A stretch of 16,298 nucleotides of DNA from Chloroflexota bacterium (GTDB lineage: Bacteria > Chloroflexota > Dehalococcoidia > Lucifugimonadales > UBA3495). Below the pieces are notes generated by a model, which searched no databases, was not told the origin of the DNA, and was given only the letters and a program-made list of their open reading frames with translations. Position numbers and translations under genes: made by a program. Shown piece after piece: positions 14,292 through 16,298 of the stretch; the first letter of the stretch is position 1, and every line of letters starts with the position of its first letter. Location: contig JADFPM010000028.1 of NCBI GenBank assembly GCA_022562335.1, positions 1 to 16,298 on the forward strand, written 5' to 3'.

Positions 14292-16298
14292 CTACTTGTT
14301 TTTGCCGTTGCCATTCCCATTGTTACCACCCCCGCCGGAGTTGCCACCGCCATTTCCGTTGCCGCCACCCCCGCCGTTACCGTTGCCCCCACCATTGCCT
14401 CCGTTGCTATCGCTGCCGGTTTGGCTGTCCCCGCCATCCCCATCGTCGGGTTGTCCTTCGCCTTGACCCGGACCGTCCGAGGAGCTGGAACCTCCTCCAG
14501 AGTTGCTTCCGCCGTCTGGGCCGTCTTGGCTGCCTTGGGACTCGCCTCCGTTACCGTTACCGCCCCCATTGCTGCTTCCGGCGTCGTCGTTGCTGGCGTC
14601 GTCGTTGCTGGCGTCGTCGTTGCTGGCGTCGTGGCCCCCGCCATCCCCATCGTCGGGTTGTCCTTCGCCTTGACCCGGACCGTCCGAGGCGCTGGAACCT
14701 CCTCCAGAGTTGCTTTCGCCGTCTGGGCCGTCTTGGCTGCCCCCGGCCTCGCCTCCACCATTATCGCCCTCTCCGGAGTTGCCGTTGTCATTCCCGTTAC
14801 CGCCCGAACTGTCACCGCCGCCGTTACCGTTGCCACCCTCGCCGGGGTCGTCATTGCCGGCGTTGTCATGGCCGGCGTTGCCGTGGCCGCCATCATCTCC
14901 ATCGCCCGATGAGGCATTTCCCTGATCGGCGCTGTCTGAGCCGGAGGGATTTTCAGCTGGGCTGCCACCTCCGGTTGATTCGTCTCCGCCACCGTGGACC
15001 TCACCTTGACCGTGATCGCTCCCTCCGGAGTCGCTGTTACCATTACCGTTGCCGTTATTGCTTTCTTGACCCTTTCCCTGCGACGAACCATTAGAACCGG
15101 TTGCGCCACCGTCTCCCGCGTCTCCCTGGCCGTCCTGGGGACCGGCGTCACCGCCGCCCGGTTGGGACCCCTCATCGCCTCTCTTACCCCTGTCAGAGTT
15201 ATCTTTATCCTTTCCGGAGTTGCCCGCCTTACGCTTGCCCCTGTCTTGGCCTGGGCCTGCATCGGGTTCGCCCCCATCATCGCCGCTGTTGTCTTCGGCG
15301 CCCGTGTCCTGGGGTCCCGGTTCCTCGCCGCCATCCGCATCAGACGGACTGGTGATGCCGCCGTCGATAGACCCGGTGGCCTGGGGCAACGTGGCCGGCC
15401 GCGCCAAGCGTTTGACCTTAATTACGACCACGGCCTCGCCGCTTAACCCGGTGCCGTTAGAAAGCAATCCAATGAGGTTGAGGTACAGGTTTGTCCCATC
15501 GATGGTGCCCAGTGGAATACCCAAGTCCCCGGTCCGGAAGTGGAGCATCAGGTCGTCCAGACCGTCGCCGTTTAGATCATCGACGTGTCCGCCATGGACG
15601 GTGGCGGCTTCCGTACCGTTCACGCCGAACCGCAGAGTGCCGATGTCCACGTCGTAGGCGTCGAAATGTTCGTTGGCCAACAGGGCCACCGGCGTCACGC
15701 CGCCGCTGTTGAGGTTGATGGACTTGGGCCTGATGTCCACAACCGCCGACACGTTGGCCGGGTGGACGGTGATGGTCACCATGGCCTCTTCCGATGTGCC
15801 GCCTTCATCGTCGGTCACCGTGAAGGTGAAGCTGTCCGAACCGTTGAAGTTCTCGTTGGGGGTGTAGGTCAGGTTGGGCGCAGTCCCGCTCAGATTGCCG
15901 TTGCCCGGTTCCGTCGCCACACCGAAGCTAGCCACAGCGCCGTCCGGGTCGCTCCCGCTCAGGGTGATGTCCACCGCCGTGTTTTCATCAACTTCGACTG
16001 CCTGGTCGTCGGCCACCGGTGGGTCGTTGACCGGCTGGACGTTGATGGTCACCGTCGCTTGATCGGACGTGGCGCCCGAGGGGTCGCTCACCGTGAAGGT
16101 GAAGCTGTCGGTACCGTTGAAGTCCTCGTTGGGGGTGTAGGTAAGGTCCGGAGCAGTCCCGCTGAGGACTCCGTTGGCCGGGTCCGTCACCGAGCCGTAG
16201 CTCACATCTTCCCCGTCAACATCGCTCCCGCTCAGGGTGATGGCCACCGCCGTGTCTTCATCCGTGCTCACCGTCTGGGAGTCGGCCACCGGTATGTC
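14292..16298 (-). CDS. Ig/cadherin-like repeat protein with long disordered tail (5' partial)
   Basis: 668 residues are visible; the frame is open to the window end, so the N-terminus with any signal peptide is missing. It contains two tandem Ig/cadherin-like domains of 91 residues (PVADxQ...ENTAVxITLSGSD... LTYTPNExFNGxDSFTFTV), then a domain of about 110 residues (VDIRPKSINLNSGGVTPVALL... DLNGDGLDDLMLHF) with a Ca-binding-like DxNxDGxxD loop. From about residue 303 to the end is a Gly/Asn/Asp/Ser-rich, mostly acidic low-complexity tail with near-identical repeats. Extracellular adhesin or matrix proteins have this form, and calcium binding is probable. No LPXTG or other sorting signal ends the protein (it stops at NGNGKNK). 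Gene identity is not known. Confidence 0.82.
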   Translation of the reverse strand, partial: DIPVADSQTVSTDEDTAVAITLSGSDVDGEDVSYGSVTDPANGVLSGTAPDLTYTPNEDFNGTDSFTFTVSDPSGATSDQATVTINVQPVNDPPVADDQAVEVDENTAVDITLSGSDPDGAVASFGVATEPGNGNLSGTAPNLTYTPNENFNGSDSFTFTVTDDEGGTSEEAMVTITVHPANVSAVVDIRPKSINLNSGGVTPVALLANEHFDAYDVDIGTLRFGVNGTEAATVHGGHVDDLNGDGLDDLMLHFRTGDLGIPLGTIDGTNLYLNLIGLLSNGTGLSGEAVVVIKVKRLARPATLPQATGSIDGGITSPSDADGGEEPGPQDTGAEDNSGDDGGEPDAGPGQDRGKRKAGNSGKDKDNSDRGKRGDEGSQPGGGDAGPQDGQGDAGDGGATGSNGSSQGKGQESNNGNGNGNSDSGGSDHGQGEVHGGGDESTGGGSPAENPSGSDSADQGNASSGDGDDGGHGNAGHDNAGNDDPGEGGNGNGGGDSSGGNGNDNGNSGEGDNGGGEAGGSQDGPDGESNSGGGSSASDGPGQGEGQPDDGDGGGHDASNDDASNDDASNDDAGSSNGGGNGNGGESQGSQDGPDGGSNSGGGSSSSDGPGQGEGQPDDGDGGDSQTGSDSNGGNGGGNGNGGGGGNGNGGGNSGGGGNNGNGNGKNK
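14429..14741. repeat. 106-bp direct repeat pair in the low-complexity tail
   Basis: Bases 14429-14534 and 14636-14741 are the same except for two differences, with a period of 207 bases. They encode SQDGPDGxSNSGGGSSxSD and GPGQGEGQPDDGDGG. Such near-identity in a coding region implies recent duplication or ongoing recombination. Confidence 0.85.
14581..14625. repeat. 15-bp unit repeated three times
   Basis: GCGTCGTCGTTGCTG occurs three times without mismatch, encoding three copies of the five-residue unit ASNDD on the minus strand. It lies between the two 106-bp repeats and can vary in number by replication slippage in whole codons. Confidence 0.9.

Noticed and set aside
14581..14625. Regular short repeats as a possible CRISPR array
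   Set aside because: The units are 15 bases, directly adjacent without spacers, and in frame with a protein; no cas genes are near.
14253..14912. Hydrophobic plus-strand frame looking like a membrane protein
   Set aside because: Antisense to the Gly/Asn/Asp-rich tail; its Ala/Val/Ile runs are a reflection of the repeat codons, with no gene signals.
14165..15340. Long minus-strand open frame (391 codons) rich in Ala/Thr/Arg
   Set aside because: It lies in another frame over the repetitive G/C-rich tail of the Ig-like protein; its Thr/Ala runs mirror the repeats, and the real frame continues into clear Ig-like domains.

Overview
The window is 16,298 bases of moderately GC-rich bacterial DNA with 14 genes, two of them cut by the window edges. 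I saw no rRNA, tRNA, CRISPR array or transposase. The gene mix (DUF1800/DUF1501 pair, NHL and BNR propellers, ferritin-like protein pairs with an FmdB zinc ribbon, a GBBH-like dioxygenase) is most like environmental Chloroflexota such as the SAR202/Dehalococcoidia group. This is an inference from gene content only.

Region 1 (1-3810) is a headgroup or phospho-alcohol cassette. A PssA-like CDP-alcohol phosphatidyltransferase (+, 5' end outside the window) converges on a minus-strand group: a LicD-type phosphotransferase with an unusual C-terminal beta-sandwich, a second CDP-alcohol phosphatidyltransferase with a perfect signature, a phosphoethanolamine/phosphocholine-type cytidylyltransferase and a SAM methyltransferase. 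Together they can activate a phospho-amino-alcohol as a CDP derivative and place it on a lipid or glycan.

Region 2 (3811-5565) holds a gamma-butyrobetaine-hydroxylase-like dioxygenase (+), preceded by an 18-bp-period direct repeat. It is followed by a decayed C-terminal piece of a thiosulfate/mercaptopyruvate sulfurtransferase and a good sigma70-type promoter.

Region 3 (5566-8740, +) is the most interesting part. A ferritin-like protein with a complete four-Glu/two-His di-iron signature is followed by an intrinsic terminator and then a homologue in which all four iron-ligand Glu positions are replaced (Ala, Ser, Gly, Lys) while both His are kept. The second protein also has a Lys/Ala-rich tail. 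An FmdB-type zinc ribbon protein and a small SCP2-like protein follow. This looks like an active/pseudo-enzyme pair, possibly a heteromeric di-iron oxygenase of unknown substrate.

Region 4 (8741-9057) has no gene. It carries a 114-bp imperfect palindrome resembling a MITE or REP element and a strong bidirectional terminator shared by the converging units.

Region 5 (9058-16298, all minus) runs, in transcription order, from a large Ig/cadherin-like repeat protein with a 365-residue Gly/Asn/Asp/Ser-rich tail (5' end outside the window), through a seven-Asp-box BNR propeller and a promoter, to DUF1800, DUF1501 and a six-blade NHL propeller.
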